NCBI RefSeq assembly: GCF_028890115.1
Contig: NZ_JARCJD010000011.1
Span: forward strand, 89,145 to 153,144
Reading direction: 5' to 3'
From: Phaeobacter sp. QD34_24
GTDB taxonomy: Bacteria > Pseudomonadota > Alphaproteobacteria > Rhodobacterales > Rhodobacteraceae
DNA: 64,000 nt
The notes beneath the pieces are model-generated. The model saw only the letters and a list, made by a program, of their open reading frames with translations. It made no database searches and was not told where the DNA came from. Both the position numbers and the translations under genes were made by a program. Positions 28,169-36,298 of the stretch are shown here, in pieces (position 1 is the first letter of the stretch; the number at the start of each line of letters is the position of its first letter).

Positions 28169-29125
28169 TCAGAGCTCGGGCGGCAGGGTGAAATCGCCCT
28201 CGGCGGCGCGCTGGCGCAGGTTCTGCAACCGCTGCCGGAATCGGGGGGCGCGCAGCCGCGCCGAGACGTTTCGGCATAGCAGCGTCATCAGATAGGGGCG
28301 GTCGCTCTTGTCGAGGCTGGCCATCACATTGCGCAGGTAGGCCGGGTTGTTGCGCCGCGCGCGCAAGAGGCGCGACAGGACCTGGCCGTTCAACTTGCCC
28401 GATCCGGCCATGGAGAGGATCTGATACAGGATCTCCATCTCGATCAGCCGGGTCTGCACCGCCCCGCCAAAGTTGGGCAGGCGCCAACGGGTGACATTGC
28501 TGCGCGCAAAGAGCGCCGCATGCATGGCGTCCAGGCGTTCGTAGGGGTCAAACAGGACAAAGGCCTGATCGGCCGCATCCAGCATGTCCGGCGCATAGCC
28601 GTAGCGATCCGAAAAGGAGGTGCGGCGCATCTCGACAAAGCGATCATCCCATTCGGTCATGCGCGGATCGAGCGTGGCCTGCGGCTGGATGGCCACCACC
28701 GTGGCGCCCGGAGCGGCCACGGAATAGGCACAGGCCGCATAGCCGCAGGGACCGGCGCCGTAGAATACCACCCTGTCGAATTCCTCGAAGAACCCGTCGT
28801 CGATCAGCTGGTCGAAGAACCCATAGACCTGTTCGTCGCGAAACCAGGTGTCGCCTTCCGAGATCACGCAGAGATGCGACCAGCCCAGGTTGCGCACCAG
28901 ATCAAAGCCCAGCGGCTGGGCCAGGTCCGACAGGCTCTGGATACCTTGCAGGGTTTCAAAGCTCACCAGCAGGGTATTGCCCTGATCGATGAAGGCGGCG
29001 CAGTGGCGCTCCCCAAGCGGCTGGAACTGACCCAGTTCCTCGCTGAGGGTTGCAAGCCGTTCCTTCCATTCGGCTGCCTTCAGCCCGGAAAGATCTGTTT
29101 CTAGCGTGTCTGCGCCGTCCTGCAT
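28169..29125 (-). CDS. Uncharacterised alpha/beta-hydrolase-like protein of the glycan cluster
   Basis: 318 residues from MQDGADTLE; the longer in-frame extension consists of translated hexanucleotide repeat and is rejected. The central FDRVVFYGAGPCGYAACAYS resembles the nucleophile elbow of serine hydrolases found beside glycosyltransferases (GxSxGGYAA), but the serine position is not conserved, so catalysis is doubtful. Similar roseobacter proteins are sometimes labelled PAPS reductase; I see no such motif. It lies at the downstream end of a same-strand glycosyltransferase cluster. Confidence 0.7.
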   Translation of the reverse strand: MQDGADTLETDLSGLKAAEWKERLATLSEELGQFQPLGERHCAAFIDQGNTLLVSFETLQGIQSLSDLAQPLGFDLVRNLGWSHLCVISEGDTWFRDEQVYGFFDQLIDDGFFEEFDRVVFYGAGPCGYAACAYSVAAPGATVVAIQPQATLDPRMTEWDDRFVEMRRTSFSDRYGYAPDMLDAADQAFVLFDPYERLDAMHAALFARSNVTRWRLPNFGGAVQTRLIEMEILYQILSMAGSGKLNGQVLSRLLRARRNNPAYLRNVMASLDKSDRPYLMTLLCRNVSARLRAPRFRQRLQNLRQRAAEGDFTLPPEL

Positions 29126-29225
29126 GCCGATATCCTCTGTCTCCGCCTTTCGTGTCGGACGGATTGTTTGGGACTGGAGTAGCGGGGAATTGGGGCGAAA
29201 GTGAGAAAGATTCGTGCCAGTTTCC

Positions 29226-29279
29226 GGGACCGGGACCGGGGCCGGGATCGGGACTGGGATCAGGACTGGGATCAGGATC
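29226..29279. repeat. Degenerate hexanucleotide tandem repeat (nine units)
   Basis: Nine consecutive 6-bp units of the type GGGACC/GGGATC/GGGACT/AGGATC. They lie between the stop of the glycosyltransferase at 29289 and the start of the gene ending at 28169, i.e. in the untranslated leader of the latter (minus strand). It is read through without stop codons but has no independent coding support. Confidence 0.85.
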
Positions 29280-29288
29280 CGGGTGCGG

Positions 29289-30374
29289 TCACTCGGGGGG
29301 CTCTGGCGCGCTCTCCCCGCTGCGCAGGGCATCCGCCTTGCGGCCCAGCAGGGCGAAGCCGGTGAGCGTCTGGGCGGTCACCGCATTGATGGGCCGTGAC
29401 GGCGGCGTCATCAAAAGCCGTGAAAACAGGGCGCGAAAGGGGTCTTCCAGCATCAACTCCCGGAAACGTTGATGACGCCAGGCGACGGCCTCTTCATGCA
29501 GACGTGCCAGCTTTTGATCCTCCTGCAGCATGGCGCGGATGGCGTCGCGCGCGCCTGCGTAGCGGGCGATGGAGGTATCCTCGTCGGTGTTGAAATTGCG
29601 CTCCACCCAGTAATCCACATCCAGCATCTGGTCCGAATGGACCGCGCGGCCCCGGTCGGCCTTGACGATATAGCTTTCCATCGCGCCTAAGGGATAGTGG
29701 TTCAGCTGCGCCAGCCGGTGATTGGGCTGGCCGTAATCGGAGTAAAGCCGCTGCGTCTTGAACTGCTCTCCGAGTTCACGCCCTTCGCAATCAAACCAGC
29801 GAAAGCGCGCCAGGTCGGCGTCGCTCTGCACCCCGCGCGGACGATGCACCCCGGTTTTGCGATAGGTGCCATCGTTGCGATAGAGCGTCTTGAACATGGC
29901 GGCGCGCCAGGGCCAGTGGATCACATTGGGCGCGCAGCGGGTGAAACTGTCCGTCACCGGGCGATCCTCATAGCGCAGGGTCTCGCCATTGCCGAACAGC
30001 CGCCAGGTCAGCGTGATGGCATCGGCCTCTGGCAGCGCCTGCAACAGGTCGGGCAGGGTGCCGCGGCCTGCGTGGATATTGACGAACTCATCGACGTCCA
30101 GCGCCATGATCCAGTCGGCGCGTCTCACCAGCCGGTGCTTGTCGGCCAGTTTCATGGCGTTGAACTGGATGCCGCCCTTGCCGTAGGGTCCCTCGTTGCG
30201 CAGGTGGGTCAGATGGCCCAGCCGGTCCAGCCGGTCCAGCATCCGGTCGGTGCCATCCTGGCAGTCGTTGGAGAAGACCAGGAAATCGGTGAACCCCACG
30301 GCGCGGTGATGGGCCAGCCATTCCAGCAGGAAGGCCGCCTCGTTGCGCACGGAGAGGATCGCCAGGAACCGCAT
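29289..30374 (-). CDS. Glycosyltransferase family 2-like protein
   Basis: 361 residues starting MRFLAILSVRNE. GT-A fold indicators: VRNEAAFLLEWL at the N-terminus, the metal/nucleotide DVDEF motif at about 93-97 and a LTWRLFGN block. It belongs to the Glyco_tranf_2_4-type group that often recurs in tandem. Two related proteins are in the same cluster (31073 and 34252). A role in surface polysaccharide or exported glycan synthesis is inferred from context. Confidence 0.85.
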   Translation of the reverse strand: MRFLAILSVRNEAAFLLEWLAHHRAVGFTDFLVFSNDCQDGTDRMLDRLDRLGHLTHLRNEGPYGKGGIQFNAMKLADKHRLVRRADWIMALDVDEFVNIHAGRGTLPDLLQALPEADAITLTWRLFGNGETLRYEDRPVTDSFTRCAPNVIHWPWRAAMFKTLYRNDGTYRKTGVHRPRGVQSDADLARFRWFDCEGRELGEQFKTQRLYSDYGQPNHRLAQLNHYPLGAMESYIVKADRGRAVHSDQMLDVDYWVERNFNTDEDTSIARYAGARDAIRAMLQEDQKLARLHEEAVAWRHQRFRELMLEDPFRALFSRLLMTPPSRPINAVTAQTLTGFALLGRKADALRSGESAPEPPE

Positions 30375-30378
30375 CACG

Positions 30379-31068
30379 CTACCAGTCAGAGCGGAACACG
30401 GCGACCTTGCCGTGCGACCAGCGCGGGAAGAAGACCAGACCGGCGGCATCCAGGCAGTGGAACACCTTGCGAATGCCCTCCTTGCCGATCCACTGGGGGT
30501 GGGTCTCTATCAGCACGGCGCGCAGGGAGGAGAGATCCAGCTTTGGCAGCACGTCCACCTCGGCGCCTTCGATGTCGCAGATCAGAACCGTGGGCTTCAG
30601 ATCCGCCATCACCTGGTTCATGTCGCGCATCGGCACGTCAAGTTTCTGCACCTCCGGCCCGTCCTCGGCCATGGGGGTGAGGGACGAGGCGAGGAAGTTG
30701 GGCCGCACGTAAAAGGGCGCTGTTCCGTCGCCGTCGCTGAGCACCGCATGGGTGACCTGCGCCGTCTTGGCGCCATTCAGGGCATGGACCCGGCGGATAT
30801 AGGGGATCAGCGCCGGGTTTGCCTCGAAGGCATGCACCGCGCGGGCCGGGGTTTTGGTTGCAACCAGCGTGGACATGAAGCCGATACCGCCGCCCAGTTC
30901 CATCACCACATCGCCCTTGCGGATCAGTTTTTGCGCCGCTTCGGCCTCCTTTGCCTCATAGGCGCCGGTGCGCAAGAGCTTGCGCACGCGCGGCGGCAGC
31001 ACCGCCTTGTCCAGCGGGAACTGCATGTCGAGGCAGGTCAATACAGGGGGGGCACTTACATCCGTCAT
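30379..31068 (-). CDS. FkbM-family SAM-dependent methyltransferase
   Basis: 229 residues from MTDVSAPPV. SAM motif VVMELGGGIGF (about 55-65), acidic loop HAFEANP, and the FkbM-typical LICDIEGAEVDVL. FkbM enzymes O-methylate sugars or polyketides. Placed between two glycosyltransferases, so glycan methylation is the likely role. It starts 5 bp after the stop of the upstream gene. Confidence 0.85.
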   Translation of the reverse strand: MTDVSAPPVLTCLDMQFPLDKAVLPPRVRKLLRTGAYEAKEAEAAQKLIRKGDVVMELGGGIGFMSTLVATKTPARAVHAFEANPALIPYIRRVHALNGAKTAQVTHAVLSDGDGTAPFYVRPNFLASSLTPMAEDGPEVQKLDVPMRDMNQVMADLKPTVLICDIEGAEVDVLPKLDLSSLRAVLIETHPQWIGKEGIRKVFHCLDAAGLVFFPRWSHGKVAVFRSDW

Positions 31069-31072
31069 CGCA

Positions 31073-33397
31073 TCAGCTCTCCATATCCAGCGCCAGCGCA
31101 TAGGCGACGCGTTCGGTGGCGCTCAGCTTGACCTCCAGCGCCTGGCGGTAGAGGGTTTCGAATTCCTCCATCCCGTGCAGTTCAGCCGCCTTGGCGCGGT
31201 GCCACTCCAGGCCCTTTTCATGCCAGGCGCGTAGGGTCTCATCCGCCATAAGGCGATCATATTCGGCGCGTAGTCGCGGCAGGTTGCGCTGGATGGTGGT
31301 ATCCTTGTGGTCGTTCCAGTCCATCCGGATCCAGTAGTTGAGCCCGATCGAGCGATCCACATGCAGCGCCCGCCCGCGCTGGCGTTTCACCAGGAAGCTT
31401 TCGGCCGAACGCAGGGCGTAGTGGTTCAGTTGCAGAAGATCATAGCCCACTGACCCGCGCGAGGAGCGCCAGCCGTTGTCGATCGCCTCCCGCGTCATGT
31501 CGCGCCCCGACCCATTCACCCAGGCCACCTGATCGCGCTTGCCCTCTTGCAGCTTGTTGGGGCGGTGGCAGCTGAACTTCTGATAGGCGCCGGTGTTTTT
31601 GAACATCGTCTTGAAGCCCCAGACGGTATGCGGCTTGGGACAGTATTTCGGCGCGCAGGCATCGAACTGGCCGATCACGAAATCATCATTCAGGCCCGTG
31701 ACGCCATTGTGGCCGAACAGGCGCCAGGTCATCGCCACATTGGTGGCCTCCGGCACGCGGTCCAAGAAATCCTGCAGGGTGCCATTGCCACAGCGCACGT
31801 TGATGAATTCGTCCACGTCGATATGGATGATCCACTCGGCGTTTTGGATCACGGGTTCCTTCAGCGCGCGGTTCAGGGCGAATTGCTGCGGAGAATTGCC
31901 GCGCCAGTCATCGTTGTTGCGGTGCTGCAGCACGCCCATCTCCTGCAGCCGGTCCAGGATCTCGCCGGTGCCATCCTCGCAGCCATTGGTGTAGATCAGG
32001 AAGTTGTCCACCCCGATGGCGCGGTGATAGGCGACCCATTCGACGATATAGGGTGCCTCGTTCTTCATGCAGCCGACGATCACCGTGCCACTGCTGCCCT
32101 CGGGCAGGGGGCGGCGGGGCGCTTCGCTGTAGGGGGCAACCGGGGCGGTCTCGTCCAGTGCGCCAATCCGGTTGTGTGGCTGAAAGGGAGAGCCTTGCAG
32201 CATCTCGAAATTCTTCAGCGCCAGCGGAGACATCAGCTTTTTGGCGCTGTCGCTGGGGCTGGCGGCCTTGGCTGGGGCCTGTGCGGGCGGCCCGGCTTTG
32301 TCCAGGGCCTCGATCTGGGGCAGGAAGCTGGCCAGATACTGCGAGGCGCGATACCCCATCTGCGGGTCGGCCTCTTGCCATTCGGATGAAACGGCGGCTG
32401 CGCCGGGAAAACTCTCGGCGCGCAGGTCCGTATGCTGGTCCACAAGGGTGGCGTTTGCCTCGGCAAACCTTGCGCGAATGGCACCAAGGTCATCGGGGCG
32501 GATCGGATCGCCGGTGATATGGATCTCGTTGAGAAAGGCCTGCCGCATCTTCAGCGGCACTTTGCTGCCCTTTTGCAGGATCAATCGCTGCAAGAGCGCG
32601 TTGAGCTGCCGGGCGCGGGTGATCCAGGCGGCCGAGGGCACGGGCGCCAGCTTGCCCGGCTTGGCGCGTCCGATCCGGGGGGCGATTTCGAGCATCGCGC
32701 GCAGTTCTTCGGTTGCCTCCGGCCCGTAGATGCGGTCTGCGTCGTAGGAGCGAAAACTCAGCGATCCCGCGCCGAACACGGCCTCCCAGCGGGCCTGCAG
32801 CCCGGTGAAATCCAGCCAGAAAGGGGCGCCTTCGGTCTCTTCGAAGATGCCTGCCTGCGGGTCGATCTCGGGCCGTGTGCCTTGGCAGGCAAGCCACCAG
32901 TCCGGCGTCTGCATCAGATCCAGATCCCGCGACAGGGGGGCTGCGCGGCCATTGAGGACCTGCGCGCCATAGGTCCGCGCCAACAGGCGGGCGGGATCGT
33001 CCAGATGGGCCACGATGCGGATGTCATCCGAGAGGGGCAAAAGCATGTTCCGCAGACGCGCCAGCTCGCTGCGGCGCGAGAGCCGCGTCCCCAGTTGCGA
33101 GGCGGAAAGGATCAGGCTGTCCGGCCGTGCCTCTGCCACCTCGCGGCTCAGGTCCTCGACCAGTTTCTCCTGCAAAAGTTCCTGTTTCTCAGTATCACCA
33201 AAGCCGCGTGCCAGGCGCAGAAGGTCGAGGTGATCGGGGTCGGTGGCGGCCATGAACAGCCGGGTGTGGTTGCTGCCGCCGGGGGCGGTGGGAAACAGCA
33301 CGCCCTTGCCGCGCAGCTGGTCACGCTTGTGCGCCAGTACCTTCTGCAGACGGTCCGCGTCCACATGTTCAAGGCCGATATGAAGATGGATCCGCAT
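31073..33397 (-). CDS. Fusion of a sulfotransferase-like N-terminal domain and a GT2 glycosyltransferase
   Basis: 774 residues. Residues 1-300 or so begin MRIHLHIGLEHV and resemble sulfotransferase-like proteins (IHLHIGxxKTGT type), but the P-loop lysine and following residues are not conserved (LEHVDAD). A linker rich in Ala/Pro/Ser (about 365-390) joins a C-terminal GT-A domain (about 435-740) with VGCMKNEAPY, DVDEF at about 527-531 and MTWRLFGHNG. The C-terminal part is homologous to the neighbouring glycosyltransferases. Start 3 bp downstream of the sulfotransferase gene stop; same operon. Confidence 0.82.
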   Translation of the reverse strand: MRIHLHIGLEHVDADRLQKVLAHKRDQLRGKGVLFPTAPGGSNHTRLFMAATDPDHLDLLRLARGFGDTEKQELLQEKLVEDLSREVAEARPDSLILSASQLGTRLSRRSELARLRNMLLPLSDDIRIVAHLDDPARLLARTYGAQVLNGRAAPLSRDLDLMQTPDWWLACQGTRPEIDPQAGIFEETEGAPFWLDFTGLQARWEAVFGAGSLSFRSYDADRIYGPEATEELRAMLEIAPRIGRAKPGKLAPVPSAAWITRARQLNALLQRLILQKGSKVPLKMRQAFLNEIHITGDPIRPDDLGAIRARFAEANATLVDQHTDLRAESFPGAAAVSSEWQEADPQMGYRASQYLASFLPQIEALDKAGPPAQAPAKAASPSDSAKKLMSPLALKNFEMLQGSPFQPHNRIGALDETAPVAPYSEAPRRPLPEGSSGTVIVGCMKNEAPYIVEWVAYHRAIGVDNFLIYTNGCEDGTGEILDRLQEMGVLQHRNNDDWRGNSPQQFALNRALKEPVIQNAEWIIHIDVDEFINVRCGNGTLQDFLDRVPEATNVAMTWRLFGHNGVTGLNDDFVIGQFDACAPKYCPKPHTVWGFKTMFKNTGAYQKFSCHRPNKLQEGKRDQVAWVNGSGRDMTREAIDNGWRSSRGSVGYDLLQLNHYALRSAESFLVKRQRGRALHVDRSIGLNYWIRMDWNDHKDTTIQRNLPRLRAEYDRLMADETLRAWHEKGLEWHRAKAAELHGMEEFETLYRQALEVKLSATERVAYALALDMES

Positions 33398-33400
33398 CGT

Positions 33401-34024
33401 CTAGGTCCCGGCCTTCTTGTTCACATTTGCCTTGCCCCACCAGGGCAGGTCGCGCCCCAGAAAGGCGCTGATCCGCTCTTTTGCATCGGCATCGGCGACG
33501 TTCACCTCCAGGTAGTCGGGATCCTCCCGGAACCAGTGTTTCAGCGCCTCGTAGTGGCCGTCGATCCAGATCATCTGCTGTTCCGGCGTCTTGCCATATC
33601 CGATCGGCAGGCCCGGCACGGTGCTGGCGGGCAGGCGGGCTTTGCCAAGATTGTTCCAGGCCATGATCGAGTGGGAATGGCTGTCCGCGTCGCGCCGGGT
33701 GGCGATGAACTTCAGATCCGGGTTGAGCTCCTTCAGCATCTTCAGAAGCGCAAAGTCGAACTGCGGCCAGACCGAGAATTTGCCGTGGATGAAGCTGATC
33801 TCGGACAGGGCATCATAGTCCTGCAAATGGGCCATCGGATCGCCGCGCTCGTATAGCCCCTTGTAGAGAAGGCTGCCCACGAAGATGCGCCGCTTGCCGG
33901 GCTTGTCTTCCTCGCGGTCCCGCAGGCGATGGTCGGCGACGCTATAGCCTGCCTGCGCCAGCGCCCTGCCGAGGGTGGTGGTGCCGGATTTCGGCAGGCC
34001 GAGGTTGATGACCTTGAGGCTCAT
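33401..34024 (-). CDS. Sulfotransferase-family protein
   Basis: 207 residues with an intact 5'-phosphosulfate loop LPKSGTTTL (about 10-18) and a later FIATRRDADS segment equivalent to the 3'-phosphate-binding region. It probably transfers sulfate from PAPS to a glycan or lipid. Its ATG overlaps the TGA that ends the upstream frame (34021-34024). Confidence 0.82.
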   Translation of the reverse strand: MSLKVINLGLPKSGTTTLGRALAQAGYSVADHRLRDREEDKPGKRRIFVGSLLYKGLYERGDPMAHLQDYDALSEISFIHGKFSVWPQFDFALLKMLKELNPDLKFIATRRDADSHSHSIMAWNNLGKARLPASTVPGLPIGYGKTPEQQMIWIDGHYEALKHWFREDPDYLEVNVADADAKERISAFLGRDLPWWGKANVNKKAGT

Positions 34025-34251
34025 GCTGTGCCCTCCGTTTCCCAGAGGCCCAAGTCACGCAGCAGCGCCTCTTCCTGCGGCGGCAGGGTGGGGGCGGCGC
34101 GCAATTGATCGCGCATCGCTAGATAGCTGGGCTGAGCCAGCAGCGCGTCCCGCCTTTCCCGGTGCAGACGCACAGAGTCCTGATGCAACGCTGCGATCTC
34201 CGGATCTGATTTCAACGCGCCCAATGCGTCATTCAGAGCGGGCAGGTAGCG
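34021..34251 (-). pseudogene. C-terminal part of the glycosyltransferase beyond an in-frame amber codon
   Basis: After TAG at 34252-34254 the same frame continues for 76 codons (RYLPALND...GLWETEGTA) to a TGA that overlaps the next ATG. The segment matches the C-terminal helix region of the two neighbouring glycosyltransferases (DTSIARY... and DTTIQRN...). The amber therefore replaces a residue, probably Gln, inside what was one 349-codon gene. A short internal start at 34224 exists but has no independent support. Confidence 0.8.
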
Positions 34252-35070
34252 CTAGATCGACAGATCCTCAAAGGCCGCATCGTTGCGCTCGCGCCAGTAG
34301 GTGTCGTCGAAGGCGCGGTTTTCGCGGTTCACATCACCGCGGTCGTTCTTGACCAAGTAGCTGTCGAGCGAGCGCAAGGCGTAGTGGTTGAGCGTGGCAT
34401 GCAGGCGCGCGCCCTTGGCCGGGAACTTGCGGATGCGGTCGCGCGTGGCGGCGACAAGATACTTGAACGGAACCTGCCGCCCGGCGCCATCGGTCCAGGC
34501 CGGGCGCTGATCCTTGCCAAGCGACTTGCGAAAGAACGGGCGGTGCGCGCCGTAGTACTGCAGCGGGAAGTCCTGGCGCACCAGGGTCTTTACCTCGATG
34601 GCCGGATCGGCGCAGCAGATGTCAGGGGTGTGCGAACGGGTGAACTGACTGATGACAGGCTTGTCTTGATAGGCCTCCACCCCACCATTGGCAAAGAACT
34701 GGAAACTGACCGAGATCGCCTGCGGATCACCACAGGCGTCAATCAGCGCCGGGATCGTGTGATCGCCCACGTGTATGTTCAGGAATTCGTCCACATCGGC
34801 CACCCAGACCCAATCGGCCTTAGTGACAACGTCGTGGCGGCGGGAATCCTTCAGCGCCTCCATCTGGTAATTGCGCCCTTCGGCGGGGTTGGGCAGATGG
34901 TGAACAATCCCCCGCGCGGCCAGGGCATCCAGCAGGCGGTCGGTGCCATCGCTGCAATCGTTGGAATAGAACAGGAAATCGCTGACGCCGATCAGCCGGT
35001 TATAGGCGATCCATTCCAAGAGGAACGGCCCTTCGTTCTTCACACAGGTAACGGCAGTGATGCGCATCAT
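34252..35070 (-). CDS. Glycosyltransferase family 2-like protein, cut by an in-frame TAG
   Basis: 272 residues to the amber stop. It starts MMRITAVTCVKNE after an AGGAG site, with DVDEF at about 92-96 and the family NHYALRSLDSYLVK segment at about 230-243. The catalytic part is complete, but the C-terminal helical region is encoded beyond the amber. It is the first gene of the minus-strand glycan cluster, so its state also affects translation coupling of the following sulfotransferase gene. Confidence 0.85.
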   Translation of the reverse strand: MMRITAVTCVKNEGPFLLEWIAYNRLIGVSDFLFYSNDCSDGTDRLLDALAARGIVHHLPNPAEGRNYQMEALKDSRRHDVVTKADWVWVADVDEFLNIHVGDHTIPALIDACGDPQAISVSFQFFANGGVEAYQDKPVISQFTRSHTPDICCADPAIEVKTLVRQDFPLQYYGAHRPFFRKSLGKDQRPAWTDGAGRQVPFKYLVAATRDRIRKFPAKGARLHATLNHYALRSLDSYLVKNDRGDVNRENRAFDDTYWRERNDAAFEDLSI

Positions 35071-35370
35071 GCATCTCCTGCTCTGCCCCGGCTATGCCTG
35101 CCGGGCTGAAGGGGTCCGTGGCGCATCATCCGATCTTTTGCCTTGTCGCCTGCATGTCGCCTCTTGTTTCCGCGCAGATCCCTGTCGCAGCTGAGGCTTT
35201 TCCTTGCGAAACTGCATGGCAGGGCGGGGATCCGAGGTCAATCATTGCCGCCTGTATAGGCGTTAACCCTTGTCGAAGTGTTGCCCAACAACCGATTTCC
35301 TCTGGCAAACCGGCCTTGACCGCAGGGGGGCGGCATGGCCTCTTGGGGCGACCAAGCGGGGAGGCAAGGC
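35071..35370. promoter_or_regulatory. Divergent intergenic region between the glycan cluster and the form II maturation cluster
   Basis: 300 bp without a supported gene between divergently oriented operons, so promoters for both must lie here. A TATAGGCG stretch near 35256 is a possible -10 region, but no convincing -35 pairs with it. Nothing else recognisable. Confidence 0.4.
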
Positions 35371-36282
35371 ATGACAGAGGCGCAATCCATCGACCAAGTG
35401 CAGCAGATGCTGGCGGATCAGGGCTATGTCTGCGGGCGGGCGCTGGCCACCGTGGTCTTCCTGTCGCTGCGCCTGGGGCGGCCCCTGTTCCTGGAAGGAG
35501 AGGCGGGGGTGGGCAAGACCGAGATTGCCAAGGCCCTGTCGGCAGCGCTGGGCCGCCGCCTGATCCGGTTGCAGTGCTATGAAGGGCTGGATGCCGCCAG
35601 CGCGGTCTATGAATGGAACTTTGCCGCCCAGATGGTGGCGATCCGCACCGCCGAGGCCGCCGGGGGCGCTGATCGCAGCGCCCTGCAGAGCGAGCTCTTT
35701 TCCGATGAATACCTGATCGAACGGCCCCTGCTGGAGGCGATGCGCCCCGATGAAAACGGCGCGCCGGTGCTGCTGATCGACGAGCTCGACCGCACGGATG
35801 AACCCTTCGAGGCGTTTCTCCTGGAGGCGCTCAGCGATTTTCAGGTGACCATCCCGGAGCTCGGCACCATCAAGGCGCCTGAGCCGCCCATCGTGATCCT
35901 GACCTCCAACCGCACCCGCGAGGTGCATGACGCGCTGAAACGGCGCTGCCTTTACCACTGGGTGGATTACCCCGATTTCACCCGCGAGGTGGAGATCCTG
36001 CGCGCCCGCGTGCCGGAGGCGGCAGAGCAGCTCAGCCGCGAGGTGGTCGCCTTTGTGCAGACCCTGCGCACCGAGGATCTGTTCAAGAAACCGGGCGTGG
36101 CCGAAACCATCGACTGGGCCAACTGCCTGCTGGCGCTTGATGTGATCGACCTTTCCCCCGAGGTGATCGCCGACACCTTGGGCGCGATCCTGAAATACCA
36201 GGACGATATCGCGCAACTTCAGGGTTCCGAGGCGAAACGCATCCTTGATAAGGCGAAGCAAAGCCTGGAGGAGACGCCGTGA
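35371..36282 (+). CDS. MoxR-type AAA+ ATPase of the form II molybdenum hydroxylase cluster (CoxD-like)
   Basis: 303 residues from the ATG after GAGGCAAGG. Walker A GEAGVGKT at about 43-50, Walker B LLIDELDR at about 134-141, and the same LIRLQCYEGLDAA segment as the form I CoxD at 3746, its clear paralogue. It partners the VWA protein immediately downstream. By analogy it remodels or loads the Mo enzyme encoded 5 kb further on. Confidence 0.9.
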   Translation: MTEAQSIDQVQQMLADQGYVCGRALATVVFLSLRLGRPLFLEGEAGVGKTEIAKALSAALGRRLIRLQCYEGLDAASAVYEWNFAAQMVAIRTAEAAGGADRSALQSELFSDEYLIERPLLEAMRPDENGAPVLLIDELDRTDEPFEAFLLEALSDFQVTIPELGTIKAPEPPIVILTSNRTREVHDALKRRCLYHWVDYPDFTREVEILRARVPEAAEQLSREVVAFVQTLRTEDLFKKPGVAETIDWANCLLALDVIDLSPEVIADTLGAILKYQDDIAQLQGSEAKRILDKAKQSLEETP

Positions 36283-36298
36283 CATCGGCGTTGATCTG

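Noticed and set aside
29126..29332. N-terminal extension of the 28169 protein through the hexanucleotide repeat
   Set aside because: The translated repeat is low-complexity (alternating Pro with Ile/Val) and the internal start MQDGADTLE gives a normal protein. The extension is open only because the repeats contain no stop.
34021..34224. Separate 67-residue gene upstream of the sulfotransferase
   Set aside because: Its frame is continuous with the glycosyltransferase across the amber codon and its sequence matches the C-termini of sister glycosyltransferases, so it is a tail rather than an independent gene.
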